Assembly: GCF_019391655.1 (NCBI RefSeq)
Contig: NZ_JAHXPQ010000002.1
Location: 124,001-188,000, forward strand
Origin: Mucilaginibacter rivuli
GTDB taxonomy: Bacteria; Bacteroidota; Bacteroidia; Sphingobacteriales; Sphingobacteriaceae
Length of the DNA stretch: 64,000 nucleotides
Reading direction: 5' to 3'
The translations under genes were made by a program, and so were the position numbers. The notes below the pieces were generated by a model. It was not told where the DNA came from. It searched no databases and saw only the letters and a list, made by a program, of their open reading frames with translations. Numbering within the stretch: position 1 is the first letter of the stretch; each line of letters opens with the position of its first letter. Shown here piece after piece: positions 55,359-64,000 of this stretch.

Positions 55359-58178
55359 ATGAAAAAATTATCGGCTATATGTTTGGCGGTTTTCCTTTCG
55401 GGGACGTTCATATCCGCGCAGGCGCAGCAAAAACCGTTAAAATTATGGTACGATAAACCCGCCGAAAAATGGACGGACGCCCTACCCATTGGCAATGGCA
55501 GCCTCGGCGCCATGATATACGGCGGCGCAGCCAGCGACCATATCCAATTCAATGAGCAAACCCTGTGGACAGGCAGCCCCCGCAAATACCAGCGCGACGG
55601 CGCGGCAAACTACCTCCCCAAAATACGTCAACTCCTATTTGACGGCAAACAAGCCGAGGCCGAAGTTTTAGCGGGTAAATATTTTTTGGGAACTAAAGAC
55701 CATGAACTGACCTACAGTGCGGATTCACTCGCATGGGTTAAGAAGATGCTTTTAATAAAAACTCCCGCTGAAGAAAAATTTAATGACGCCAATTGGAAGG
55801 CCATCAACTTACCCACCGAACAAGGCTGGGAAAAGACAGACGGTTTTGATGGTGTAGACGGCGCGGTTTGGTTCAGGACTACTTTTGATAAGCCTGCCAA
55901 CTGGACAGGCGACGTTGTTTTGAATCTTGGCCGTATTCGTGATGCAGATATTACCTACGTAAATGGAAAGAAAGTCGGCGAGACAAGCGGTACCACTTAT
56001 CGCAAATACATCATACCAGCTTCGCAAATGCATGCGGGCTTAAATACCATTGCTGTACAGGTTTTTAATTTTAATGACAAGGGGGGCTTTACCAGTAACC
56101 CTAAGGAACTGAACTTAATACAGTTGATCAGCGATAAAAACGTGCCGATCAGTCTTGCACATGGCTGGAAATATTGGATACAGGATACCAACCCGCCCGT
56201 CTTCCCATCTTACGAAGCATCTTATCAACCTTTCGGCGACCTGTTTTTAAACTTCGCCAATAAAGGCGAGGTAAGCAATTACAAACGCTCACTCGATGTA
56301 AAAACCGCTGTTGCCAATGTAAGCTACACGCAAAACGGCGTGAATTTTACACGAGAGTATATTTCGAGCTCGTCCGATAAAGCCATCGCGATACACCTGA
56401 AAGCAGACAAGGCCGGGCAGATCAACTTCGATGCTTTATTCGCATCGCTGCATAAAATGTCTGCTATAAAACAGGTTGACGGAAATACGATCAGGTTAAC
56501 GGTGCAGGTGAGCGGCGGCGCTTTAAAAGGGACAGCCTATTTGTATGCCGATGTGAAAAACGGCAAAGTAAGTGTAGCTAAAGGGCGGTTGCATATTGCT
56601 GATGCCGACGAAGCAACGTTATATCTTGTAGCCGCTACCAATTTCAAAAACTACAAAGATGTTTCCGGCGATCCCGATGCCATCTGCAAGCAACGCCTTC
56701 AAAACATTAAAACAAAAACCTACACGCAAATTGCAAAAGCGCACATCGCCGATTACCAGCGTTACTTCAATAAATTCAACGTCGATTTGGGCTCAGGCAA
56801 AAACGAAAGCCTGCCGACCGATGAGCGCATCAGGCTATACAATCCGACTGACGACCCCAGCCTGCTGTCGCTGTACATGCAATACGCGCGTTACCTGCTC
56901 ATCTCCTGTTCCCGTCCCGACAGTCAATTACCCGCCAACCTGCAAGGCATCTGGAACGATCAGATTACGCCGCCATGGGGCAGCAAGTACACCACCAACA
57001 TCAACCTGCAGATGAACTATTGGTCTGCAGAGCAATTGAACCTGACCGATTTGAATAAACCCTTATTCAGCATGATTAGCCAATTATCGCAGGCAGGTAA
57101 GGCAACCGCAAAAATACACTATAATGCACCGGGTTGGGTACTGCACCATAATACCGATATCTGGTTAGGTACTGCGCCTATCAATGCCTCGAACCATGGC
57201 ATCTGGCAAACAGGCGGGGCATGGCTTTGTCGCCATTTATGGGAGCATTACCTGTTCACGCAGGATAAAGCCTTCCTGCAAAAGGCTTACCCCGAAATGA
57301 AAGGCGCGGCTGAGTTTTTTGTGAGCACTTTGGTGAAAGATCCTAAAACAGGTTATCTCATCAGCACCCCATCCAACTCGCCCGAGCACGGTGGTTTGGT
57401 TGCCGGGCCTACAATGGATCGTCAAATTATCCGCGACCTGTTTAAAAACTGTATCGCGGCATCGCAGGTATTGCATATTGATGAAGCATTTAGAAAAGTT
57501 CTTGAAGAAAAATATAAACAGATAGCCCCCAATCAGATTGGCAAATACGGCCAGCTACAGGAGTGGATGGAAGATAAGGATGATACCGCCGATACCCACC
57601 GCCACGTTTCGCACCTGTGGGGCGTTTTCCCGGGCACGGATATTACATGGGACGGTACGCCAACCATGATGCACGCTGCTGAAAAGAGTTTTCAATACCG
57701 TGGCGATGATGGCACCGGCTGGAGCCTGGCCTGGAAAGTAAACCTGATGGCGCGCTTTAAACATGGTGATCATGCCATGCTGTTAGTGAATAAACTACTT
57801 TCCGTTGCCGAAAACGGCTCAGCCAAAGAACGCGGCGGCGTTTACCATAACCTGTTCGATGCCCACCCGCCATTCCAGATAGACGGTAACTTTGGCGGCG
57901 CGGCGGGCATTGCCGAAATGCTGGTTCAAAGCCAGGCCGGCTATATCGAATTGTTACCCGCATTACCAACAGCCTTACCAAACGGCGAATTAAAAGGCAT
58001 CTGTACCCGCGGCGGTTTCGTGTTGAATCTGGTTTGGAAAGACGGTAAGTTGACATCATTGGATGTAATATCCAAAACGGGCAATACTTGCACCATTAAA
58101 TACAACGGCCTGGTCCAAAACTTCAAAACCATAAAAGGCAAAGTATACCATTTTGATGCTAACCTGAAAGCGATATAA
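55359..58178 (+). CDS. GH95 alpha-L-fucosidase/alpha-L-galactosidase with inserted jelly-roll domain
   Basis: 939 residues with a signal peptide (about 1-22). The GH95 N-terminal domain begins KLWYDKPAEKWTDALPIGNGSLGAMI (28-53). It is interrupted at about 111-285 by a GH2-type sugar-binding jelly roll (NWKAINLPTEQGW, WFRTTFDKPANWTGDVVLNLG, NGKKVG). The GH95 sequence resumes at YQPFGDLFLNF. The (alpha/alpha)6 catalytic domain holds QLPANLQGIWNDQITPPWGSKY with the family Asn/Asp residues, HHNTDIWLGTAP and HVSHLWGVFPG. GH95 enzymes release terminal alpha-L-fucose or, in RG-II degraders, alpha-L-galactose. Genes are 8 bp and 5 bp from their neighbours, so it is in the operon core. Confidence 0.9.
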   Translation: MKKLSAICLAVFLSGTFISAQAQQKPLKLWYDKPAEKWTDALPIGNGSLGAMIYGGAASDHIQFNEQTLWTGSPRKYQRDGAANYLPKIRQLLFDGKQAEAEVLAGKYFLGTKDHELTYSADSLAWVKKMLLIKTPAEEKFNDANWKAINLPTEQGWEKTDGFDGVDGAVWFRTTFDKPANWTGDVVLNLGRIRDADITYVNGKKVGETSGTTYRKYIIPASQMHAGLNTIAVQVFNFNDKGGFTSNPKELNLIQLISDKNVPISLAHGWKYWIQDTNPPVFPSYEASYQPFGDLFLNFANKGEVSNYKRSLDVKTAVANVSYTQNGVNFTREYISSSSDKAIAIHLKADKAGQINFDALFASLHKMSAIKQVDGNTIRLTVQVSGGALKGTAYLYADVKNGKVSVAKGRLHIADADEATLYLVAATNFKNYKDVSGDPDAICKQRLQNIKTKTYTQIAKAHIADYQRYFNKFNVDLGSGKNESLPTDERIRLYNPTDDPSLLSLYMQYARYLLISCSRPDSQLPANLQGIWNDQITPPWGSKYTTNINLQMNYWSAEQLNLTDLNKPLFSMISQLSQAGKATAKIHYNAPGWVLHHNTDIWLGTAPINASNHGIWQTGGAWLCRHLWEHYLFTQDKAFLQKAYPEMKGAAEFFVSTLVKDPKTGYLISTPSNSPEHGGLVAGPTMDRQIIRDLFKNCIAASQVLHIDEAFRKVLEEKYKQIAPNQIGKYGQLQEWMEDKDDTADTHRHVSHLWGVFPGTDITWDGTPTMMHAAEKSFQYRGDDGTGWSLAWKVNLMARFKHGDHAMLLVNKLLSVAENGSAKERGGVYHNLFDAHPPFQIDGNFGGAAGIAEMLVQSQAGYIELLPALPTALPNGELKGICTRGGFVLNLVWKDGKLTSLDVISKTGNTCTIKYNGLVQNFKTIKGKVYHFDANLKAI

Positions 58179-58183
58179 TTACC

Positions 58184-61100
58184 ATGCGGGGAAAAGGGAA
58201 TATATGCAAACCATTAGCAGCAAGTATATTGCTGGTGGTAGGTGTGTTTTTTTCCTTGCCGGGAAATGCAGTAAAAAAAGCATGGGCCAAGAGCGATTCC
58301 CCTCTCGAGAGGGGTGTAGGGGTGTGTCCTTTGCGAGCGACAGGCAAATCACTTAACACACCCCCGCCAACGCACCTTCTTACGCACCCCCTCTCAAGAG
58401 GGGAGTCTGCTTCAAAAATTCCTGTTCGCACCGACATTCTCCTAAAAAACAACTGGCTCTCCACAGCCGATGACAAAAATAGTAACGCCTACAACGGCTT
58501 CGAACAGTCCGCGTTCAAGCCAACAAACTGGAAATCCGTTACCATCCCCCACAACTGGGATCAGTACGAAGGTTACCGCCGCCTAAAACATGGCAACAGG
58601 CACGGCTACGCCTGGTACCGCACCAATTTCAAAGTCAGTCAGGTTACATCCGGAAAACGCGTGTTCCTGTTTTTTGAGGGCGTAGGTTCTTACGCTACCG
58701 TCTGGCTGAATGGCAAAAAGGTAGGTTACCATGCAGGCGGTCGCACTACCTTTACATTGGATGTTACCGATGCCATCAAACCCAACCAACAAAATTTATT
58801 AGCCGTTCGTGCCGATCATCCCGCTTCGATACAAGACCTGCCATGGGTTTGCGGTGGCTGCTCTGATGAGGTTGGTTTTTCGGAAGGCTCGCAACCGATG
58901 GGGATATTCAGGCCGGTTCATGTCATCGTAACCAATCCTATCCGTATACAACCTTTTGGTGTGCATGTTTGGAACGATACGACAGTATCTGAAAAGTCGG
59001 CAACCTTGCAAATGCAAACCGAGGTTAAAAATTATTCTCCACTTCCTAAAAACATCAGCATACTAAATACCTTGTTCGACGCTTCGGGCAAAACTATAAA
59101 GCAAACACAAACAAATCAGGTTGTTGCTCCGGGTGCGGATATAACCATCCCGCAAACCGTAAGTATAAGGGAGACGCATTTATGGTCATTGGAACATCCA
59201 TACTTGTACAAATTAGTTACCGAGATCAAAGAGAACGGTAAAATAACCGACCGTGAAATAACCCCTTACGGCATCCGCTGGATAAGCTGGCCCATCGGCA
59301 GAGCAGGTAATAATAAACAGTTTTTGTTGAATGGGAAACCCGTATTTATCAATGGCATTGCCGAGTACGAGCACAAAATGGGTAATAGCCACGCCTTTAC
59401 CGATGCTGAGATACACACCCGCGTAATGCAGGTGAAGGCCACGGGTTTCAACGCTTTCCGCGATGCCCACCAGCCACATAACTTGGCTTATCAAAACTAT
59501 TGGGATAAGTTGGGTATCTTATGGTGGCCGCAATTTACTGCCCATATCTGGTACGATTCCCCTGCATTTCGCGAAAACTTCAAGGTGCTGTTAACCGATT
59601 GGGTAAAAGAACGCCGCAACAACCCGTCGAACATTTTATGGGGATTGCAGAATGAGAGTAAACTGCCCGAAGCTTTCGCCAAAGAGTGTTCGGAGATCAT
59701 CCGTAAGCTCGACCCAACGGCATCATCACAACGCAAAATAACCACCTGCAATGGTGGCACCGGCACCGATTGGGACGTGCCCCAAAACTGGACCGGCACC
59801 TACGGCGGCGACCCGCAAACTTACGCTGCCGATATAAAGAAACAGGTATTGATAGGGGAGTACGGCGCATGGCGTACCCAAGGTTTACATACCGAAGGGC
59901 CTTTTCAGCATAGTGGGCCTTTGAGCGAAGATCGTTTTGCACAATTAATGGAAACCAAAGTACGCCTGGCCGAATCGGTTAAAGACCAGGCCGCGGGGCA
60001 TTTTCAATGGCTTTTGTACTCGCACGAGAACCCGGGCCGTACACAAAGTGGCGAAGCGTTACGCGATCTTGATAAGGTAGGCCCGGTTAATTACAAGGGC
60101 CTGCTAACCATTTGGGGGCAACCTACGGATGCATTTTATATGTACCGCGCAAATTACGCCCCCAATAAAACCGGGCCGATGGTTTATATCTTGTCGCACA
60201 CATGGCCCGGCCGCTGGTTAACACCAGGTAAAAAAGATAGCATTTCGGTATATTCCAATTGCGATGAGGTGGAACTTTTTAACGATGTTGATCACGTTTC
60301 GCTTGGGCGTAAAAAGCGTGGCTCGATAGGTACGCATTTTCAATGGGATGGAGCCGAAATAAAATACAACGTGTTATACGCGGTTGGCTATGTAAATGGA
60401 AAGGCCGTCGCGAAGGATAAGGTTGTGCTCAATCATTTGCCGCCAGCGCCACATTTGAAAGCATCGGAAGCATCGCTTACTGATGTTTTGAAACCAACAG
60501 CGGACTATACCTATTTATATCGCTTCAATTGCGGCGGCGGCGCATACAAAGATACCTATGGCAATACCTGGAGTGCCGACATGGACACACGGAGTTGGGG
60601 CGATGAGTTTAAAGGTTTATCCGGTCAATTTGCAAGTCAGCAACGTACTTTTGATCACATCAGCGGAACAAACAACAGTAAGTTGTTTCAAACGTTCCGT
60701 TATGGAATGGATAAGTTGAAATTTCAATTTGAAGTGCCCGACGGCACATACAATATCGATTTGTTTTTTACCGAACCATGGTATGGAGCCGGCGGCGGGA
60801 TGGATTGCACAGGCTGGAGGCTGTTTGATGTTGCGGTTAATGACGAGGTGAAGATAAAAGATTTGGATATTTTTAAAGAAGCAGGTTATAACGTAGCCCT
60901 TAAGAAAACAATATCGGCAACGGTTAAAGGAGGGATGCTCACCGTATCTTTCCCAAATGTTTCTTCGGGTGAGGCGCTGATATCTGCAATCGCGATAAGC
61001 TCATTAAAAAAGCAGGTATTATCAAATAATGTACAGCTTGTTTCTGTATCTGATTTTGTCAGTTCAATAAGCCACACGGTAAGCAACCCGCAATTTGAGG

Positions 61101-61882
61101 CAGAGAACCAACATTGGTTGGATATTGGTGATCAGCAATACAAAGGTTCCGGTATTACAATCAGTAAGTTGCCGCCTGTGCTTTACGGCGCAGAGTGGCT
61201 GAAAACGGAGAATAAGCCTTACAATGGTATAACCGAGATAAAGCTTAAGGGAGAAGGAGTGAATGTTTATATAGCCATGAGTGTCAGTCAGGAACAAAGG
61301 CCCAATTGGCTTAAAGATTACGAAGTCACCGGCTTGTATCTTGAGAATGACTATAAGGTAGGCTACAAAATGCCAATTTACAAAAAGGTTGTGCCTCACA
61401 TGAAACTGGAGTTAGGCGAAAATAAAGGCGACTTGCAGTACGTGGTGGCGTTCAAATTTCCTGATCAAATGGAACCTGCTACCGACTTAAAACCAACCGT
61501 TTCTTACAAATGGGATGTAGCGAAATTAAACGGTGACGGATTTGTCAAAGAAGAAGTCGGAGGCAAAAAAGGTGTCACATTCAAGTCCGCAACAGCGGCT
61601 TCAATAGAATGGGGCATCACTACTGGTGTCGGCGAAAGCCACGAATTACGCATCCGCTATTTTAACCCGACAGGTAAAAAGCTAAGAGGTAAACTCAAAC
61701 TGTTTGCAGCCGATGGTACGTTAATGAGGGAGGCCGATCTGGAGTTTGGCATTAACCAGCCCGATAAATGGAAATCGGCAACCACAACAACGGGTACCAG
61801 TATTAATGCAGGCAATTATAAAATTATCCTTTCGGCAGAGAATGTGGAAGGTTTAAGCATATCAGGATTGGAAGTACAATGA
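58184..61882 (+). CDS. Large GH2 glycosidase with malectin-like domain and repeat-derived insert
   Basis: 1232 residues. The signal peptide is about 1-35. Residues about 37-75 are encoded by a palindromic repeat element (SPLERG ... PLSRGE) and do not look like enzyme. The GH2 sugar-binding domain starts near 85 (KNNWLSTADD, WKSVTIPHNWDQYEG, VWLNGKKVGYHAGG), followed by an Ig-like domain (about 270-375) and the TIM barrel. The acid/base is E491 in GLQNESK and the nucleophile E559 in LIGEYGAWR. A malectin-like beta-sandwich covers about 780-945 (YLYRFNCGGG, YNIDLFFTEPWYGAGGG), and further beta domains end the chain. It probably removes a beta-linked galactose or uronic acid from pectin side chains. 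Its 3' end overlaps the CE15 gene by 4 bp. Confidence 0.87.
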   Translation: MRGKGNICKPLAASILLVVGVFFSLPGNAVKKAWAKSDSPLERGVGVCPLRATGKSLNTPPPTHLLTHPLSRGESASKIPVRTDILLKNNWLSTADDKNSNAYNGFEQSAFKPTNWKSVTIPHNWDQYEGYRRLKHGNRHGYAWYRTNFKVSQVTSGKRVFLFFEGVGSYATVWLNGKKVGYHAGGRTTFTLDVTDAIKPNQQNLLAVRADHPASIQDLPWVCGGCSDEVGFSEGSQPMGIFRPVHVIVTNPIRIQPFGVHVWNDTTVSEKSATLQMQTEVKNYSPLPKNISILNTLFDASGKTIKQTQTNQVVAPGADITIPQTVSIRETHLWSLEHPYLYKLVTEIKENGKITDREITPYGIRWISWPIGRAGNNKQFLLNGKPVFINGIAEYEHKMGNSHAFTDAEIHTRVMQVKATGFNAFRDAHQPHNLAYQNYWDKLGILWWPQFTAHIWYDSPAFRENFKVLLTDWVKERRNNPSNILWGLQNESKLPEAFAKECSEIIRKLDPTASSQRKITTCNGGTGTDWDVPQNWTGTYGGDPQTYAADIKKQVLIGEYGAWRTQGLHTEGPFQHSGPLSEDRFAQLMETKVRLAESVKDQAAGHFQWLLYSHENPGRTQSGEALRDLDKVGPVNYKGLLTIWGQPTDAFYMYRANYAPNKTGPMVYILSHTWPGRWLTPGKKDSISVYSNCDEVELFNDVDHVSLGRKKRGSIGTHFQWDGAEIKYNVLYAVGYVNGKAVAKDKVVLNHLPPAPHLKASEASLTDVLKPTADYTYLYRFNCGGGAYKDTYGNTWSADMDTRSWGDEFKGLSGQFASQQRTFDHISGTNNSKLFQTFRYGMDKLKFQFEVPDGTYNIDLFFTEPWYGAGGGMDCTGWRLFDVAVNDEVKIKDLDIFKEAGYNVALKKTISATVKGGMLTVSFPNVSSGEALISAIAISSLKKQVLSNNVQLVSVSDFVSSISHTVSNPQFEAENQHWLDIGDQQYKGSGITISKLPPVLYGAEWLKTENKPYNGITEIKLKGEGVNVYIAMSVSQEQRPNWLKDYEVTGLYLENDYKVGYKMPIYKKVVPHMKLELGENKGDLQYVVAFKFPDQMEPATDLKPTVSYKWDVAKLNGDGFVKEEVGGKKGVTFKSATAASIEWGITTGVGESHELRIRYFNPTGKKLRGKLKLFAADGTLMREADLEFGINQPDKWKSATTTTGTSINAGNYKIILSAENVEGLSISGLEVQ
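58295..58407. repeat. Palindromic repeat element inserted in frame in GH2 gene
   Basis: About 113 bp bounded by inverted ends GATTCCCC...GGGGAGTC. The left end holds the perfect 16-bp palindrome CCCCTCTCGAGAGGGG (58299-58314) and the right end CCCCTCTCAAGAGGGG (58388-58403). Inside, GGGTGTGT and ACACACCC pair, and TTTGC/GCAAA form a central hairpin. The whole element can fold as nested stems. It is open on both strands, encoding SPLERG and PLSRGE-like peptides either way. It lies between the signal peptide and the first enzyme domain. Confidence 0.8.
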
Positions 61883-63123
61883 AGCACAAAACCATATATA
61901 TAATATTCTTTTTGCTATGGTTAAGCAATCATACCTCCGCGCAGCAAAAAGTAACCAACCTGCCCGATGTGCTGACCATGAGCACCGGCAAAAAAGTAAC
62001 TACTGCCAAACAATGGGAAAAACAACGTAAACCCGAACTCTTAGCATTTTTTAAGCGGGAAATGTATGGGCAAATGCCGGGCAAACCTGCGGGTATCGCT
62101 TTCAAAGTATTTGATGAGAATAAGAATGTGCTTGGCGGCAAAGCCACCCGCAAGCAGGTAACAGTTTACTTTACAGGAAACGTTGACGGCCCAAAGATGG
62201 ATATCCTGATGTATATCCCTAATAAAGTGAAAAGAAAAGTACCCGCCATAGTAGGATTAAATTTCGATGGAAACCAATCTGTAAATGCTGATCCGGCCAT
62301 AAAGATCACCACCAGTTGGGAAGATAAAGGCACTAAAGGCGTTATAAATAACCACGCTACCGAAGCTATGCGCGGTACTAACGCCAGCCAATGGCCTTTG
62401 GAAATGATCATTGATAAAGGCTATGCTATTGCCACCGTTTACCGCGGCGATATTGATCCTGATTTTGAAGGCGGTTTACCATTGGGCGTACGCTCGCTGT
62501 ACCCCGAACTACAAAACCGTGGCGATAATTTTAGCACGGTGAGTGCCTGGGCATGGGGGTTGAGCCGTATATTGGATTATTTGGAAACAGATAAAGCCAT
62601 TGATAGTAAGCATGTGGCTGTGTTTGGCTTTTCGCGATTAGGTAAAGCCGCGCTTTGGGCTGGTGTTACCGATGAGCGTTTTAAATTAGTGATCAGTAAC
62701 GAATCGGGCGCGGGTGGGGCAAAGCTGTTCCATTATACAGCGGGGGAGGGCATCCGCAGGTTGTGCACCAAGTTTCCGCATTGGTTTTGCGGCAACTTTA
62801 AAAAGTATATGGATCAGGATTCCATCCTGTCCTTCGATCAGCACATGGTTATCAGCATGATAGCGCCGCGCCCCGTTTATGTAGCCAGTGCGCAGGGTGA
62901 TAGTAATTCCAACCCCGAAGGGGAGTTTTGGGGAGCAAAAAACGCCGAGCCTGTTTATAAATTGTACAATAGTAATTACAGTTTGCCAACTGATAGCTGG
63001 CCCGCGTTAAATACGCCTGCTGTGGGCCGCATAGCCTATCACATTCGCCCGGGCGGCCATGATGTTAAGGATTACGATTGGATACAATACCTCAACTTTG
63101 CTGATAAATATTTAAAGAAATGA
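61879..63123 (+). CDS. CE15-like glucuronoyl/uronate methylesterase
   Basis: 414 residues with a signal peptide (about 1-22). It has an alpha/beta hydrolase fold. The nucleophile elbow is GFSRLGK with Ser252 (CE15 consensus G-x-S-R-x-G), the catalytic His is H394 in RPGGHDVKDYDW, and NESGAGG follows the elbow as in CE15 members. CE15 enzymes hydrolyse methyl (or lignin) esters of glucuronic acid. Related esterases demethylate uronic acids in RG-II chains. ATGA overlaps at both ends (GH2 upstream, GH78 downstream) show tight translational coupling, consistent with unmasking uronate residues for neighbouring glycosidases. Confidence 0.85.
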   Translation: MKHKTIYIIFFLLWLSNHTSAQQKVTNLPDVLTMSTGKKVTTAKQWEKQRKPELLAFFKREMYGQMPGKPAGIAFKVFDENKNVLGGKATRKQVTVYFTGNVDGPKMDILMYIPNKVKRKVPAIVGLNFDGNQSVNADPAIKITTSWEDKGTKGVINNHATEAMRGTNASQWPLEMIIDKGYAIATVYRGDIDPDFEGGLPLGVRSLYPELQNRGDNFSTVSAWAWGLSRILDYLETDKAIDSKHVAVFGFSRLGKAALWAGVTDERFKLVISNESGAGGAKLFHYTAGEGIRRLCTKFPHWFCGNFKKYMDQDSILSFDQHMVISMIAPRPVYVASAQGDSNSNPEGEFWGAKNAEPVYKLYNSNYSLPTDSWPALNTPAVGRIAYHIRPGGHDVKDYDWIQYLNFADKYLKK

Positions 63124-64000
63124 TGAGAAAATACCTTTTGCTGAATATGTTGCTGCTGATCGCGATAAGTACTTTCGCGCAAAGTTTAAGCGTAAGCAAC
63201 CTGCGTTGCAATAGCCGAAAAGATGCTGATGGCATTGTAACTGCTCACCCTGTATTGAGCTGGAATTTAAACAGCGACGGGCATAATGTTATGCAATCGG
63301 CCTATCGCGTTTTAGTTGCTGATGATGCTTCGGTGTTACAAAAAGGCACGGGTAATGTTTGGGATTCGCAAAAGGTAAATTTGGGCGCATCTATAAATGT
63401 AGCTTATACCGGTAAGTCATTGCAAGCTGCCAAAACTTATTATTGGCGCGTAATGGTTTGGGATAACCAAAAGCACGCGTCGCAATGGAGCGCCATCGGC
63501 AAATGGCAAATGGGCTTATTAACCGTTGCCGATTGGAAAAATGCTGCGTGGATAGGCTACGAAGTCATGCCCGATTCGGTGAAGATATTGCCGCATTTAA
63601 CCGAAAAAGGAGAGAAAAAGCGTTCTCCCGGGTTAGATATTTTACCCATCCTCCGCAAAAACTTCGCGATAAACAGGCCCGTTAAAAATGCCACCATGTT
63701 TATCTCCGGCCTGGGCCATTTTGAAATGAACCTGAACGGACAAAAGGTAGGCGACCATTTTTTGGATGCCGGATGGGTAAACTATCAAAAAGAAGCCCTG
63801 TACACCAGTTTTGATCTGACAAATTTGTTGAAGCATGGCGAAAATGCCATTGGTGTAAGCCTGGGTAATGGCATGTATTTTACGCCATCGGGCAGGTACC
63901 GAAAATTGACTGTGGCCTATGGCTATCCAAAAATGAAATGCTGCCTGCGTATTGAGTATGCTGATGGCACATCAGAAAATATGGTGAGTAATACTTCTTG
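63120..64000 (+). CDS. GH78-type alpha-L-rhamnosidase, C-terminus cut by window edge
   Basis: The frame starts in an ATGA overlap with CE15 (ATG at 63120, second ATG at 63123) and stays open to the window end, 293 codons. Signal peptide about 1-21 (LLLNMLLLIAISTFAQ). An fnIII-like domain follows, with the pattern NLRCNSRKDADGIVTAHPVLSWNL typical of bacterial rhamnosidases (about residues 25-120). The start of the Bac_rhamnosid_N domain is seen in VKNATMFISGLGHFEMNLNGQKVG and SLGNGMYFTPSGRY. The catalytic (alpha/alpha)6 domain lies beyond the edge. It removes alpha-L-rhamnose from rhamnogalacturonan side chains or oligosaccharides. Confidence 0.88.
   Translation, partial: MMRKYLLLNMLLLIAISTFAQSLSVSNLRCNSRKDADGIVTAHPVLSWNLNSDGHNVMQSAYRVLVADDASVLQKGTGNVWDSQKVNLGASINVAYTGKSLQAAKTYYWRVMVWDNQKHASQWSAIGKWQMGLLTVADWKNAAWIGYEVMPDSVKILPHLTEKGEKKRSPGLDILPILRKNFAINRPVKNATMFISGLGHFEMNLNGQKVGDHFLDAGWVNYQKEALYTSFDLTNLLKHGENAIGVSLGNGMYFTPSGRYRKLTVAYGYPKMKCCLRIEYADGTSENMVSNTS

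Noticed and set aside
58159-58476. 105-codon minus-strand frame opposite the start of the GH2 gene
   Set aside because: It is open because the palindromic repeat element is open on both strands; the rest is the shadow of the GH2 coding strand.
1-64000. CRISPR arrays, tRNA or rRNA genes
   Set aside because: No regularly spaced repeats and no cloverleaf or rRNA-like stretch was recognised in the intergenic regions.

Overview
The window looks like a chromosomal stretch from a Bacteroidota soil or plant-associated polysaccharide degrader, most likely Sphingobacteriaceae (Mucilaginibacter or Pedobacter type). Two SusC/SusD pairs, many signal peptides and lipoproteins with a Cys lipobox, a dense set of carbohydrate-active enzymes and TAnnTTTG-like promoter boxes all point that way. 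The genus is an inference from gene style, not from a marker gene.

Layout. (A) 1-9918, minus strand: an operon encoding, in transcription order, a FAS1 (fasciclin) lipoprotein, SusC, SusD, a second FAS1 lipoprotein and a third FAS1 lipoprotein that runs off the left edge. (B) 10587-26717, mostly plus: a GH2 enzyme, a beta-propeller glycosidase-like protein, a divergent single-pass membrane protein with a DNA-binding-like N-terminus, a second SusC/SusD pair, a GH2 beta-galactosidase-like enzyme, a CE6/SASA esterase and a CE4 deacetylase. (C) 27378-35900: a GH29 alpha-L-fucosidase behind a promoter with three copies of TTGATTATCAA, then a housekeeping block: a small unknown protein, a Pif1/RecD-like helicase with an HRDC-like tail, topoisomerase III, a hybrid histidine kinase and a 59-residue membrane protein. 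(D) 35964-64000: a pectin/rhamnogalacturonan locus with a PL4 rhamnogalacturonan lyase, a RuBisCO-like protein operon, a PL1 pectate lyase, and one very long operon (45088 to beyond 64000). That operon carries an (alpha/alpha)6 glycosidase, a five-gene acid-sugar pathway with its own transporter, and then GH67/GH20-like, GH95, GH2, CE15 and GH78 enzymes.

How the genes work together. Region D combines enzymes that cut rhamnogalacturonan with two compact catabolic modules for unusual acid sugars. Module 1 (38441-43033) has a RuBisCO-like protein, a DUF1537 kinase, an Asp/Glu-racemase-fold protein and a BASS transporter. It resembles the known 3-oxo-isoapionate (D-apiose) branch. Module 2 (46667-52570) has an iron-type alcohol dehydrogenase, a DapA-family aldolase, PdxA2, a DUF1537 kinase and an SSS symporter. 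It can be read as a complete route for Dha (3-deoxy-D-lyxo-2-heptulosaric acid): retro-aldol to pyruvate plus a C4 semialdehyde acid, reduction to D-threonate, phosphorylation, and oxidative decarboxylation to DHAP. The stereochemistry is consistent. Apiose and Dha are both signature sugars of rhamnogalacturonan II, so the two modules and the surrounding hydrolases fit one substrate. This RG-II assignment is an inference. A 32-nt motif shared by the PL1 promoter and the promoter of the long operon supports co-regulation. A palindromic repeat element sits in frame inside the 1232-residue GH2 gene.
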